DNA from: Bernardetia sp. ABR2-2B
GTDB lineage: Bacteria; Bacteroidota; Bacteroidia; Cytophagales; Bernardetiaceae
Assembly: GCF_037126435.1 (NCBI RefSeq)
Contig: NZ_CP147020.1
Span: 1,387,001-1,451,000 of the forward strand
Direction: 5' to 3'
DNA length: 64,000 bases
Below are positions 10,301 to 18,099 of this stretch, piece after piece; position 1 is the first letter of the stretch; every line of letters starts with the position of its first letter. The notes below the pieces were generated by a model that worked only from the letters and a program-made list of their open reading frames with translations, had not been told where the DNA came from and did no database searches. The position numbers were made by a program, and so were the translations under genes.

Positions 10301-10693
10301 ACTTCCTTGTGTTCCTATCCAAAGTGTGCTGTCCTTACTTTCTGACAGACGAGTAACGTTGTTTGTCTTTAAAACATCTGTTGTATTTTTGGTATATAAA
10401 TCAAATGTGTTTCCATCGAAACGTAAAAGCCCATCATAACTCCCAATCCATAAATAGCTATCTTTGGTTTGAATGAGTTGTAGAAGCGTTCCTGAAGGCA
10501 GTCCTTTTTCGCTATCCCAAACATCTATTAAAAATTGAGAAAGCTGTTTTTTGGGGTCAAAAGGGACATGTTTGTTTTGTTTTTGTGCATTGAGGACAAG
10601 TGAGACACAAAAAAACAGGAGTAAAAAAAATCCTTTCAATAAAAATTTATTAAAAATAAAACTATGTTTTAATTTCTCTTGTAATTTTTTCAC
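7394..10693 (-). CDS. Two-component-type propeller sensor with SpoIIE/PP2C phosphatase output
   Basis: The product (1099 residues) has a signal peptide or anchor at about 15-36, then a long periplasmic region with about a dozen two-component-regulator propeller repeats (recurring W-I-G-T-x-G-G-L patterns, about 45-690). A Y_Y_Y domain follows (about 700-770), then one membrane helix (about 775-797), a coiled coil (about 800-860) and a C-terminal PP2C/SpoIIE-like Ser/Thr phosphatase domain with F-L-P-R-D-I-V-S-G-D-F-Y and D-C-T-G-H-G-V-P-G. In such proteins the propeller senses a periplasmic ligand and the phosphatase probably acts on an anti-anti-sigma-like partner; no such partner is in the window. 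The start appears to be GTG, which keeps the whole signal peptide. A good promoter lies upstream. Confidence 0.9.
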   Translation of the reverse strand: MKKLQEKLKHSFIFNKFLLKGFFLLLFFCVSLVLNAQKQNKHVPFDPKKQLSQFLIDVWDSEKGLPSGTLLQLIQTKDSYLWIGSYDGLLRFDGNTFDLYTKNTTDVLKTNNVTRLSESKDSTLWIGTQGSGLISYKNGVFKSHGLESEYIEAIHVLDNSDSAYIGTRSSGLFIYDIKKQKFSPILSKELSSESIYDILEYPRGKFWLATRKQGVLTLENNRLLKVESEVENARTLKLYLDKKKTIWAGTYDGVLKYENEKFVRKFPELAEERIHDMRFDPAGNFWIVTRNNIYRHNVLSKEIELLTTETDEAFDDVRSIWLDQEEDLWIPTARHGLCRLRDGKFINYTVREGLAHPAVNSIGAYNKTDVLVGTSNGTIHRINSKQNKVFDYPLKTNLNGNEIFNIRQDSEATVWIVTYDGLLKKEINGNEKLFTTKDGLPTNVLRLTYEDTKGRFWVGTRGEGLVEYKKDKKTGTDIFDKVGLERGFTADFVMSITEDNNGNLLVGTNNGGLAVENGNKFDLFTVENGLPTNLIFNVHCDKQNVVWLATNAGLVRWKNKEAFVFDGSNGLPNETIFDIVEDDKGYLWFSSNRGVLRIKKNDLNSLAEGENIILDWTQYDKNDGMRSEQCKGATQSLFSPEGIIWIPTNNGALHINPNFLPINSRRPPVYVQKVLLDDETLLEPLKVIVKPEQQRIIIDFTALSFRAPEKVKFKYKLEGFDKDWVVAKNNKREAIYTNLPNGKYTFQVIAANNDGVWNNEGASIKVVVKPHIYETPWFIGLVILLVGGSIWGIVAARTKRIKMKAEELEKTVKLRTAELRSTNEELLTQQQVVDERNLIIEKQNNNIISSINYAKRIQVAMLPTPEQVEELLPESFVLFLPRDIVSGDFYWIEKQSEKVIVATVDCTGHGVPGAFMSLIGNDLINKMVEDYSITQPSLILNLLNEEISNILKQRETDNRDGMDMNIWTWNQTSRTVEFAGAKNPLIYIKNGELYEVKADKLSIGGNYYDKEGIKYTNHSIKIDSPTVLYTFSDGYQDQFGGEKNRKFMKGKLKKLLLEIHQRPMEKQHQILKKTFEDWRNEYPQIDDVLVIGAKIDPNI

Positions 10694-10750
10694 AGGGAAA
10701 GTAGTCTAAAGGAAGTATAATTTTGAGCATAAATATGAATATAATCATTA

Positions 10751-10779
10751 CAAAAATAACATTTTTTTTGGCTTATCAA
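10751..10779 (-). promoter_or_regulatory. Predicted Bacteroidota promoter for the propeller/phosphatase gene
   Basis: On the minus strand TATTTTTG (10751-10758) matches TAnnTTTG and TTG (10777-10779) lies 18 bases upstream. The leader would be about 50 bases. Confidence 0.55.
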
Positions 10780-10810
10780 GAATTTATTTTGATTAAATTG
10801 TATAGATAGA

Positions 10811-10914
10811 TACGTCAGCCTTGTAGAGCAGACCGTTTGTAGTCAATAGATTTAGTTTTTAATAGACAGTCTGCCCTTTAGGACTGACCTATTTAGTAAA
10901 ATACCTAGTAGTAT
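10811..10914. repeat. Family B palindromic repeat
   Basis: The core runs from GTCAGCCTTGTAGAGCAGACCG to GACAGTCTGCCC and GGACTGACC, and can fold into one long hairpin. The right outer terminus CCTAGTAGTATG is recognisable; the left one is eroded. It lies between two divergent genes. Confidence 0.8.
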
Positions 10915-11032
10915 GCTTTTTTATTTTAATTTGTGTAGCTTGTTTTATCAAAAAACCAAAAGCAGTATGATAATTGATTTTTAGATAACATTATTCTCTG
11001 CTCATTTTCTAATTACTCTATAAAAAAATCGT

Positions 11033-11791
11033 ATGAAAAATCAGTATTCTTCAAAATTATATCTAATTGGATATTTATTCCTTTTTTTTGGCATTACACA
11101 TATTACTTTTGCTCAATCTAAAAAGCAATCATTTTATAAAGATGGTTCATTAAAAGCAGAGGGAAAAGAAATAAAAGGGAATAAAGAAGGCTATTGGTTT
11201 TTATATTATCCAGATGGAACTACGATGGCTTTTGAGAAATACCAATATAACAAGCTCAATGGGACTTCGAAGTATTATTCGCCAAATGGAAAACTAGAAC
11301 GTAAAGAAATTTGGATAAATGGAATGTTGCAAGATTCAGCTTTTTTTTATTATCCTAATGGACAACTAAAGCGAACAGGTATTTATCGTGATGGAGCTTA
11401 TGAAGGACTGTGGTTATCTTATTATGAAGATGGAACACTTGCAAGAAGAGTATTTTACACAAAAGGACAATTAGACGGACTGGTAGAAGAGTATTTTACA
11501 GATGGAAGTCTGATACAATCAGGAACATACAAGGACGGAAAAAAGCAAGGCTCTTGGACGTATTACGACGAAAATGCAATTGTGATAAGTAGAGGAGTTT
11601 ATAAAGAAGGTAAAAAAAGTGGGTATTGGATTCATTACGATGAGCAAGGAAAACCAAAATATGAAGGAAAATACGAAAAAGGAAAAGTAACTGGAGACTG
11701 GTTTTATTACAAAAAAGGAAAACGAAAAACAATCAAAAAGAAAAAACTACCTATTGAAGATCTAGAGTATGAGGAGGAAACTGGGAGCTAG
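11033..11791 (+). CDS. Secreted YwqK/MORN-like repeat protein
   Basis: The 252-residue protein has a signal peptide (hydrophobic segment to about residue 27, cleavage after T-F-A-Q). It then consists almost entirely of ~23-residue repeats of the form Y-x-N/D-G-x-L-x-x-x-G-x-Y-x-x-G-x-x-x-G-x-W. This is the pattern of the YwqK/MORN-variant family often annotated as toxin-antitoxin system YwqK family antitoxin in Bacteroidota. That name is inherited from Bacillus and no toxin is present here, so a structural or binding role in the envelope is just as likely. The C-terminus is very basic and then acidic. The gene is monocistronic and convergent with the desaturase gene. Confidence 0.75.
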   Translation: MKNQYSSKLYLIGYLFLFFGITHITFAQSKKQSFYKDGSLKAEGKEIKGNKEGYWFLYYPDGTTMAFEKYQYNKLNGTSKYYSPNGKLERKEIWINGMLQDSAFFYYPNGQLKRTGIYRDGAYEGLWLSYYEDGTLARRVFYTKGQLDGLVEEYFTDGSLIQSGTYKDGKKQGSWTYYDENAIVISRGVYKEGKKSGYWIHYDEQGKPKYEGKYEKGKVTGDWFYYKKGKRKTIKKKKLPIEDLEYEEETGS

Positions 11792-11801
11792 AAATTGGAT
11801 A

Positions 11802-11880
11802 TTAGGACATGGGAACTGGGAACTGGGAACTGGAAATTTGTATTTATCCTAACTCCCAATTCCTACTTTCCATGTCCTAA
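11802..11880. repeat. Inverted repeat with internal GGGAACT tandem units
   Basis: TTAGGACATGG at the left is an exact inverted copy of CCATGTCCTAA at the right. The left arm continues into three or four GGGAACT/GGAACT units and the right arm holds the imperfect complement. It occupies the 93-bp convergent gap, so it probably terminates transcription from both sides. Confidence 0.7.
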
Positions 11881-11884
11881 GAAA

Positions 11885-12877
11885 TTAATCTATCCACTTA
11901 AATTTATAACCTGCACTTGTATCTGGTTTCATTCTTTCAGCTACACGCAAAAGACGAGCAGGAAGCTTCATGATATAATCTCTTGCTTTTTCTCCAGTAT
12001 CATTGAGGTCTTTTAGGTCAGCAATATTCCATTTTTTGATAAGCACTTCCATAATATCTACATAATCTTCGGCTGTATAAACTCCCAAACGTTGAGCGCA
12101 ATCAGAAAAATGCTTGAATGTCTCGCCTACTTTCCCACCAATTTCACGTAAATAATGCGCTGGCATAACGATTTTTTTACGCATCATATCCTCAAATGCA
12201 AAAAGCATTTCGTTAGGGTCGACTTCCAAAATCTTCTCTACAAATGACATATACGCATACGCATGACGATATTCATCAGCAGCTACCATACTACACATTT
12301 TTTCTAAATCAGAGTTATCGTGAGTTCCTGCAAGTTGAGCAACTCTTTTATGGGAAATGTTAGTCGCTAGTTCTTGAAAAGAAGTATAAACAAAATTACG
12401 GTAAGGGTCAGTTGCTGTTCCAATATCAAAACCATCAGCAATCAAATGTTGAGTAGAAATTTCTACTTGTTTCATGTTTACTCTCCCTGAAAGATAGAGA
12501 TATTTATTGAGTAAATCTCCATGACGATTTTCTTCGGCTGTCCATCCTCTAATCCATTTTGTCCAAGGACTTTCTTTATCCCCTTGATTTACACCTTCTA
12601 CATCCATTAGCCAAGATTCATAGGTTGGTAATGCTTCTTCCGTTATCATATCACCTATCAGAACAATCCAAAAATCATAAGAAAGCTCTCTAGCACGTTC
12701 TTGAAGGTCTTTTACTTTATCAAAAAAATCTAATTTAGAAGCATCAGGTAACAAATCAGAAGGTTGCCAATTTACATCAATAGGACGCAAGAATTTACTA
12801 TTCATTTTTTCCACGTAGCTTTCTAAGTGCTGCATGACTTCCAAACGAGAAGGGGAAAGGGTTAAGATATTATTCAT
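11885..12877 (-). CDS. Soluble acyl-[ACP] desaturase, di-iron
   Basis: This family (stearoyl-ACP desaturase type, FA_desaturase_2) inserts a cis double bond into an acyl chain carried on ACP, using O2 and ferredoxin. The 330-residue protein has both iron-binding E-x-x-H motifs: E-E-N-R-H in the block EENRHGDLLNKYLYLSGRV (about 117-135), which matches the plastid enzymes closely, and D-E-Y-R-H (about 203-207). W-T-A and the surrounding helix-bundle residues are also conserved. There is no transit or signal peptide, so it is cytosolic. It would supply unsaturated acyl-ACP for membrane lipids. Regiospecificity cannot be read from the sequence. Confidence 0.93.
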   Translation of the reverse strand: MNNILTLSPSRLEVMQHLESYVEKMNSKFLRPIDVNWQPSDLLPDASKLDFFDKVKDLQERARELSYDFWIVLIGDMITEEALPTYESWLMDVEGVNQGDKESPWTKWIRGWTAEENRHGDLLNKYLYLSGRVNMKQVEISTQHLIADGFDIGTATDPYRNFVYTSFQELATNISHKRVAQLAGTHDNSDLEKMCSMVAADEYRHAYAYMSFVEKILEVDPNEMLFAFEDMMRKKIVMPAHYLREIGGKVGETFKHFSDCAQRLGVYTAEDYVDIMEVLIKKWNIADLKDLNDTGEKARDYIMKLPARLLRVAERMKPDTSAGYKFKWID

Positions 12878-12916
12878 ATGCTATTTTTTTATACCAATTT
12901 TTATAAAATCTATACT

Positions 12917-12924
12917 CAAATATA
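12917..12924 (-). promoter_or_regulatory. Possible -7 box for the desaturase gene
   Basis: On the minus strand the bases read TATATTTG, a perfect TAnnTTTG, 40 bases before the desaturase start. No TTG sits at the right distance, so this is only a partial match. Confidence 0.35.
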
Positions 12925-13103
12925 TTTGTATAGAATCAAATCGATAAATTATTTATTTGATTGTATGTATTTGTGTGTGTTTATTTTGACTTGCAAGATA
13001 CAAATTTAATAAGCACAAAACACTATTGAAAGTAGGTTTCCTTCTTGATTCTTAGTATTTTTTATTGTAAAAACTGACTTTTGAATTTTTGAAAATGACT
13101 CTT

Positions 13104-14291
13104 TTATTTCAAATTCTCATAAAAATAAAGCTCTTTCTTTTCGATTAATTCGGGATGAAGTATCTTTATAAAATCTTCTAATATTTTATCTGGAAAAGCT
13201 ACTCCACTCTCAAAATAATCATTTCCACCACTTTTTAACTGTCTTTTATTGTGATTAAATACATTTTTATTCTTGACAGACTTAAAAGAAACAAAACGCC
13301 TGTCCGAACTAATAAGCTGATTCATGTTCTTCCAATCACTCGCATGAAACCAATAATCTGCTTGTTCAGCCTTGTCATAAACCGACTCTATGGCTAAAGG
13401 AGAAGCTCCTGTTCCTTCCAAATCATTCCATAAATAAATTGCTCCTGCATCTTTGGCAAACTGTGCTACATAACTTTCTCCATTAGGCATAAACCACGTT
13501 TCATTATACCATGCATTAAAAAAAAGTGTGGGTTTATTTTCTTTTTTTATAGTTGCAGTTAGGTTTTTGAGGGAATCGTAATTGCTTTTTACTTGATTAA
13601 AAATTTCGGCTGCTTTTTCTTCTTTTTCAAACAAAACACCAAAGAACTTTATCCATTCAGCTTGAGCAAGAGGCGAACTTTCTAAGGTTTCATTACAAAT
13701 AATAACTGGCAAACCAAGTTCTTTCATTTTTTGTTGTGTGTTGCTCGTTCCTCCATATAAAGAAGCATCATACGTAAAAATTGCATCAGGTTCTAAGCTG
13801 ACCAGACCTTCAAAGTTTACTCCAGAGCCATCATCATTCCCAACTTCTTTAATTTTTCCTGCATCTAAATTCTTTCTAATTTCTTCATTCGAAACATACT
13901 TTGCACCCACAAAACCTATTAAATTATCTACATTTTCTAAGAGAGAAATAAAAGTAGCGTATTTTGTTGAGCGTGAAACGATACGCTTTAAAGGAATTTG
14001 AAGGGCAACGTCATACTCTAAATCTGTTTTTGGTTTGGTTTCTCCTTTATAAAGTAAATACCGTTGTTGTACAGTTGCATTTTTATCATAAACCTCTAAA
14101 ATTTTGAAATTTGGATAAGAATAAGAATTAAATTGAGTTGCATGAGCAAGAAAAAGAGAATCAGTAGGAATCTGTGTGCTTTGCCATTCAATAGCTGATT
14201 CATCTTCTTTTTCTTTGTCTGTCATTTTATCAGAACTACAAGAAAAAAGAAGTAGAAAGAGGATAGAATAATAAAAAGGATAGATTTTCAT
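13104..14291 (-). CDS. ABC transporter substrate-binding lipoprotein (siderophore/cobalamin type)
   Basis: The product (395 residues) has a lipoprotein signal ending in L-L-L-F-S-C-S-S, so it is probably a lipid-anchored envelope protein. The rest is a periplasmic-binding-protein fold of the FepB/BtuF class: two lobes joined by a long helix, with typical blocks such as R-I-V-S-R-S-T near 90 and N-L-E-P-D-A-I-F-like L-V-S-L-E-P-D-A-I-F near 165. It should bind a ferric chelate, haem or corrinoid for an ABC importer. No permease, ATPase or TonB receptor gene is adjacent, so the ligand cannot be narrowed down. Confidence 0.82.
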   Translation of the reverse strand: MKIYPFYYSILFLLLFSCSSDKMTDKEKEDESAIEWQSTQIPTDSLFLAHATQFNSYSYPNFKILEVYDKNATVQQRYLLYKGETKPKTDLEYDVALQIPLKRIVSRSTKYATFISLLENVDNLIGFVGAKYVSNEEIRKNLDAGKIKEVGNDDGSGVNFEGLVSLEPDAIFTYDASLYGGTSNTQQKMKELGLPVIICNETLESSPLAQAEWIKFFGVLFEKEEKAAEIFNQVKSNYDSLKNLTATIKKENKPTLFFNAWYNETWFMPNGESYVAQFAKDAGAIYLWNDLEGTGASPLAIESVYDKAEQADYWFHASDWKNMNQLISSDRRFVSFKSVKNKNVFNHNKRQLKSGGNDYFESGVAFPDKILEDFIKILHPELIEKKELYFYENLK

Positions 14292-14382
14292 GGTAATATT
14301 CTTACGAATTTTAGTTTTAAAAACTCCAAAGAACGGAAAATTTAGTGATTAGAAAAAGTATAGTAACCATTCTTAATTTTTG

Positions 14383-14390
14383 TACCTTTG
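14383..14390 (+). promoter_or_regulatory. Predicted -7 box upstream of the small membrane protein
   Basis: TACCTTTG is a perfect TAnnTTTG, with transcription expected to start near 14397. No TTG is seen at -33. An in-frame TTG at 14388 lies inside the box, which favours the ATG at 14418 as the start. Confidence 0.45.
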
Positions 14391-14417
14391 ATTTTTTCTA
14401 CTCTAATCCCATTACTT

Positions 14418-14822
14418 ATGTATTATCTTGATTTTATGTTTTTTCATATAACTACAATTATTTTCGTTTTTTTTATTGGAATAATTTTATTAGTTGTTAA
14501 AAGAGGAACAAAAGTTTATAAAATATTTGGAAAGGTTTATATAATTTTGATGGTAATTGTAACAATAATCACACTATCCATACCTACTGTGGTCGAAGAA
14601 AGGTTATTTAATCATTTTGGTTGGGTTCACTTGTTTAGTTTATTAGTTCTTTATACTGTTCCTATAACCTATCTTTCTATAAAAAAAGGAAATATCAAAG
14701 TACATAGAAGAAAAATGATTTTGCTGTATTTTGGTGCATTAGCTGTTGCATTAGTTTTTACTTTTTCGTCAGTTATGTTTTATGAAACCTTTTTTGAGGA
14801 ACAATGGATTCACTGTTCTTAG
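14418..14822 (+). CDS. Small four-helix membrane protein (DUF2306-like)
   Basis: From the ATG at 14418 the product is 134 residues with four hydrophobic segments (about 8-28, 40-60, 70-88 and 102-124). The layout, with a short R-G-T-K-x-Y-K-I-F-G-K-x-Y loop after helix 1 and a basic K-V-H-R-R-K-M motif before helix 4, resembles the DUF2306 family of uncharacterised membrane proteins. A TTG 30 bases further upstream opens the same frame but falls inside the predicted promoter. Function is unknown. It is monocistronic. Confidence 0.7.
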   Translation: MYYLDFMFFHITTIIFVFFIGIILLVVKRGTKVYKIFGKVYIILMVIVTIITLSIPTVVEERLFNHFGWVHLFSLLVLYTVPITYLSIKKGNIKVHRRKMILLYFGALAVALVFTFSSVMFYETFFEEQWIHCS

Positions 14823-14895
14823 CTCCTATGAATTAGAGTAAATAATTAGGCTTTTTGAAACTTTTTTTTGAATTTTGATGGTTAAATATAATATC

Positions 14896-14913
14896 GTTGG
14901 TGGAGACACCAAC
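14896..14913. repeat. Perfect short hairpin related to family A
   Basis: GTTGGTG and CACCAAC flank a GAGA tetraloop, followed by an A-run on the plus strand. It is probably a solo hairpin 1 of family A or an attenuator/terminator upstream of trpS. Confidence 0.5.
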
Positions 14914-14981
14914 AACAAAAAAATAATATATAGTTATTTCATCCCACTAATAATTAATCGTTAATAACTAATTACTAAAAA

Positions 14982-15953
14982 ATGTCTCGTATTCTCACAG
15001 GTATTCAGTCTTCTGGTCGTCCACATTTAGGAAATCTTTTGGGCGCAATCTTACCAGCTATTGAGCTTTCAAAAAAAGCAGGTAATGATTCTTATTTTTT
15101 TATTGCTGATTTGCATTCTCTCACTACGGTAAAAGATGCCGAAACGAGAATTCAAAATACAAATGCTGTAGCTGCTGCGTGGCTGGCTTTTGGTTTTGAT
15201 ATAGAAAAAAATACATTCTATCGTCAGTCAAGAATCCCAGAAGTAACCGAACTTGCGTGGCATTTATCGTGTTTTACGCCTTTTCCTATGCTTGCCAATG
15301 CACATTCTTTCAAAGACAAATCTGATGTTTTGTCTGATGTAAATGCAGGTCTTTTTACGTATCCAGTTTTAATGGCTGCTGATATTTTGCTTTATGATGC
15401 CGAATTTGTTCCTGTTGGAAAAGACCAAATCCAGCATTTAGAGATTACTAGAGATATTGCTTCAGCTTTTAATAATAAATATGGAGAAATATTCGTAATG
15501 CCAGAAGTTAAGGTAGATGAGCAAATAATGACAATTCCAGGGACAGACGGACGTAAAATGAGTAAATCGTATGGAAATACTATTGATATTTTCTTACCTG
15601 AAAAGCAACTCAAAAAACAAGTTATGTCTATCGTAACAGACAGCACACCGTTAGAAGAACCAAAAGATACAGCAACTTGTAATGTCTTTGGATTGTATAA
15701 ATTATTAGCTTCTGAAAGTGATTTGGACACAATGAAGCAAAATTATGCAGGTGGAAATTATGGCTACGGACATGCAAAAAAAGCTCTTTTGGAACTTATT
15801 TTGGATAAATATAAAACTGAAAGAGAAACTTTTGATAAACTAATGGCAGATGAAAAAGAACTTGACAATAAACTCAAAATAGGAGAAGAAAAAGCACGAA
15901 AAGTGGCTTTTGAGGTTTTACAGAAAGTTAGGAAGCAGTTGGGATTTGCGTAA
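14982..15953 (+). CDS. trpS: Tryptophanyl-tRNA synthetase
   Basis: This class Ic synthetase charges tRNA-Trp. The HIGH-like signature is P-H-L-G-N at residues 14-18 and the KMSKS loop is K-M-S-K-S at 192-196, preceded by G-T-D-G-R. The mid-protein block F-P-M-L-A-N-A-H-S-F and the P-V-G-x-D-Q-I-Q-H-L-E motif of the active site are intact. Length 323 is normal for bacterial TrpRS. It is monocistronic and lies between the small membrane protein and the accessory patch. No T-box is expected in this phylum and none is seen. Confidence 0.96.
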   Translation: MSRILTGIQSSGRPHLGNLLGAILPAIELSKKAGNDSYFFIADLHSLTTVKDAETRIQNTNAVAAAWLAFGFDIEKNTFYRQSRIPEVTELAWHLSCFTPFPMLANAHSFKDKSDVLSDVNAGLFTYPVLMAADILLYDAEFVPVGKDQIQHLEITRDIASAFNNKYGEIFVMPEVKVDEQIMTIPGTDGRKMSKSYGNTIDIFLPEKQLKKQVMSIVTDSTPLEEPKDTATCNVFGLYKLLASESDLDTMKQNYAGGNYGYGHAKKALLELILDKYKTERETFDKLMADEKELDNKLKIGEEKARKVAFEVLQKVRKQLGFA

Positions 15954-15959
15954 ATTAAA

Positions 15960-16095
15960 TGATTTTGATTTTTTAATGAAAAAAAGTGTAATTTATAAAT
16001 ATAAATACACGCTACAAGCCGAATGCATATTGCTGGGCTACTTTTTCTTGTGAGCGACAGCTAGGGAGTGATGGCTGGGGTTTATCAAAAAAAAT
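15960..16095. other. Intergenic segment of unlike composition at the edge of the accessory patch
   Basis: Bases about 16010-16080 are richer in G and C than the surrounding intergenic DNA (for example TGAGCGACAGCTAGGGAG). I find no ORF or hairpin that explains this. It may mark the left boundary of the patch holding the three orphan ORFs. Confidence 0.3.
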
Positions 16096-16701
16096 ATGAG
16101 TGATAAAAAAAAATACATATTGGTTGGATTAATTTTTTTTCTAACCATTTCTGCCACAAAAAAGTCTGAAAGTAATACCTTTAGTAATTATTTGTTAGAT
16201 GGTTACTTAATACAATTAACCACAAAAAATGAAAAACAGGCGTTATCTAAAATAGGACTTTATCCCTTTCGTTGTTTCTTTTTAAGAAAAAAACAGTTTG
16301 AATATATAGTTCAAGAAAAGCAATTTGACTTGTTAGATAAATATATATACAAACAAAAGATAGAATTATCAACATATCAAAGTTATACAGATTATGAATG
16401 TACTTGTAATGATGATAGCACTAAACTATATTTTGAAGACTATATTCCAATAACAAATCATAAAAATATAAACAAATTTAATGAAGTTACACAAAAACTA
16501 GATGATCCATATAAGGATACACCTATATATAGAGTAACAAGAATAAAATCCTATATGTATTCTTGTAATGAACTTAGTTATAGGTATATAAATTATGGGC
16601 AAGACTCTGTATATTTTTTATCTGATATATTATATCAATCTAAAATGAGTAATCAAGATAGTATATTGATGCATAATTTGATTAATGATTGGAATTTTTA
16701 G
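16096..16701 (+). CDS. Unrecognised protein with N-terminal membrane segment or signal
   Basis: The 201-residue product has a hydrophobic stretch at about 7-21, which could be a signal peptide or anchor. The rest is polar, Tyr/Lys/Asn-rich and contains five or six Cys, including a C-T-C pair near 115. I do not recognise any family. It is the first of three orphan ORFs in a patch between trpS and the PLP acyltransferase, and its stop codon is followed after only 7 bases by a copy of the family C repeat. It is more AT-rich than its neighbours. Confidence 0.6.
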   Translation: MSDKKKYILVGLIFFLTISATKKSESNTFSNYLLDGYLIQLTTKNEKQALSKIGLYPFRCFFLRKKQFEYIVQEKQFDLLDKYIYKQKIELSTYQSYTDYECTCNDDSTKLYFEDYIPITNHKNINKFNEVTQKLDDPYKDTPIYRVTRIKSYMYSCNELSYRYINYGQDSVYFLSDILYQSKMSNQDSILMHNLINDWNF

Positions 16702-16708
16702 ATTAGCC

Positions 16709-16855
16709 GTTAAGCGTTGTCTATGACTACGATTTATCATTATGGCAAATCTTCAGATTTGTGAGGATAAGGTATTGGTATTTTTATACTTACTTGAAAA
16801 CATAAATCTGAAGATTTATATAACTGATAGGTCTTAGTTACAAACTAAGCCCAAC
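16709..16855. repeat. Family C repeat, copy 1
   Basis: This 147-bp element begins GTTAAGCGTTGTCTATGAC and ends AACTAAGCCCAAC. It holds two internal palindromes (CAAATCTTCAGATTTG and ATAAATCTGAAGATTTAT) that also pair with each other, and a CTTAGTTACAAACTAAG hairpin at the right end. It starts 8 bases after the stop of the orphan ORF. Confidence 0.8.
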
Positions 16856-16892
16856 AATGGAGAAAAATATGTTGAACCAATAAAAAAAGTTG

Positions 16893-17519
16893 ATGCAAAT
16901 ACAGGATTGGAAATTCAAGAGTAGTGTTATTATAATTTTTGTATTCGTTTTGGTAAACTTTAAGGTTTTAGGACAAAACTGCAAATCATTTTCTGACAAA
17001 GAGAGTGGTGATTCAATTCTTGTTTGTATAGACTCACTCGGAAATGATTTTTTTCATATATCTATACGTAATGATCAAGTTTTAGAAACATTATTTAGTT
17101 CTATTGACCTTAAAGTAGTCAAAAATACACTTTTTTACAGAAGCAGACTAGATAGTGTCATTATAGACACGTTATATTCATTTGATAATCCAAAAGATTT
17201 CGACGTCATCTACAGATCAGAAACTCTTCAAAAAGTTAAGCCTAGTTTTATACCACAAGGCGTCTTCTGTTTTGATGGTTTAGATGGAAATATTGATATG
17301 ACTAGTCCTACACCAGTAAAACTCACACACATTGATGATGATAATGTAACTCCACTGTCTTTTTCAATTTATACAAATGATGATGATTATATTTACAACA
17401 TTACTATCGACTTAAAACAAGGTTTTTTGAGTTTTCTATATTTTTCGAGTGAAAGTCTTAATTATACATCATATACCCATCCATCATATATCCTAACCGA
17501 GCGTAGAATGAAAAAATAA
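16893..17519 (+). CDS. Unrecognised secreted protein
   Basis: Starting at the ATG at 16893 (a TTG directly before it opens the same frame), the product is 208 residues. It has a signal peptide: basic start, hydrophobic segment about 11-27, cleavage near V-L-G-Q. The mature part is beta-rich, acidic and Ser/Asp-rich, and belongs to no family I recognise. It should be periplasmic or at the surface. It is the second of the three orphan ORFs and its stop lies 3 bases before family C copy 2. Confidence 0.6.
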   Translation: MQIQDWKFKSSVIIIFVFVLVNFKVLGQNCKSFSDKESGDSILVCIDSLGNDFFHISIRNDQVLETLFSSIDLKVVKNTLFYRSRLDSVIIDTLYSFDNPKDFDVIYRSETLQKVKPSFIPQGVFCFDGLDGNIDMTSPTPVKLTHIDDDNVTPLSFSIYTNDDDYIYNITIDLKQGFLSFLYFSSESLNYTSYTHPSYILTERRMKK

Positions 17520-17522
17520 ATT

Positions 17523-17663
17523 GTTAAGCGTTGTCTGCAACTACGATTTATTAGTTTGATAAATCTTCATATTTGCGAGGGTAAGGTGTTTTTATATTTA
17601 CTTGATAACATAAATCTGAAGATTTATATAACTGATAGGTCTTAGTTACAAACTAAGCCCAAC
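17523..17663. repeat. Family C repeat, copy 2
   Basis: The 141-bp element has the same ends as copy 1 (GTTAAGC...GCCCAAC). The right half is nearly identical to copy 1 over about 75 bases, including the ATAAATCTGAAGATTTAT palindrome and the CTTAG/CTAAG hairpin. The left palindrome is slightly decayed. Confidence 0.8.
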
Positions 17664-17739
17664 AACAGAAAAAGGCAGCAGAAGGGCAAATGAAAGACAA
17701 ATAGAACTTAAATTTTATTTACTTTTTTACAAAAAAAAC

Positions 17740-18051
17740 ATGTATTACTTTTTTTTATTTATAATTCCTATTTTAATTTCATTTTTTGCGATTTATCTTG
17801 CAAAAGATAGTAAAATTATTAATTATATATTAAAATTTTTAGTTTGTTTTTCAATTCTACTTTTCACCTACATAATTATTCTTGGACTTGTTACTAAAAC
17901 AACAATGCTTAGTAGTTATTTTGAAAACTTTGATAAATATCCTTCTTTAATTCTTTCTGAGTTTTTTATGGAAACTTTATTTAATGTCATCATTCCCATA
18001 GGTATTTTGCTGATATTAATTAAAATTTTTAATAAAATATTCAAAGGCTAA
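17740..18051 (+). CDS. Small hydrophobic protein with three membrane helices
   Basis: The 103-residue product is almost wholly hydrophobic, with segments at about 2-20, 28-50 and 76-96 separated by short Lys/Asp loops. I do not recognise it. It is the third orphan ORF in the accessory patch, behind family C copy 2 and ahead of partial copy 3. It could be a genuine small membrane protein; the AT-rich sequence makes spurious hydrophobic ORFs possible, so confidence is moderate. Confidence 0.5.
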   Translation: MYYFFLFIIPILISFFAIYLAKDSKIINYILKFLVCFSILLFTYIIILGLVTKTTMLSSYFENFDKYPSLILSEFFMETLFNVIIPIGILLILIKIFNKIFKG

Positions 18052-18099
18052 TATTGGTTTTTCCAGTTCGGAGTAGTGTTCAAAAAGTAAAATAAAATT

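Noticed and set aside
16709-17663. Family C repeats as integron attC sites
   Set aside because: Their ends fit GTTRRRY and RYYYAAC, but in the reverse order from a true attC, no integrase is visible, and the inner R/L box spacing is not that of attC. Kept only as a comparison in the findings.
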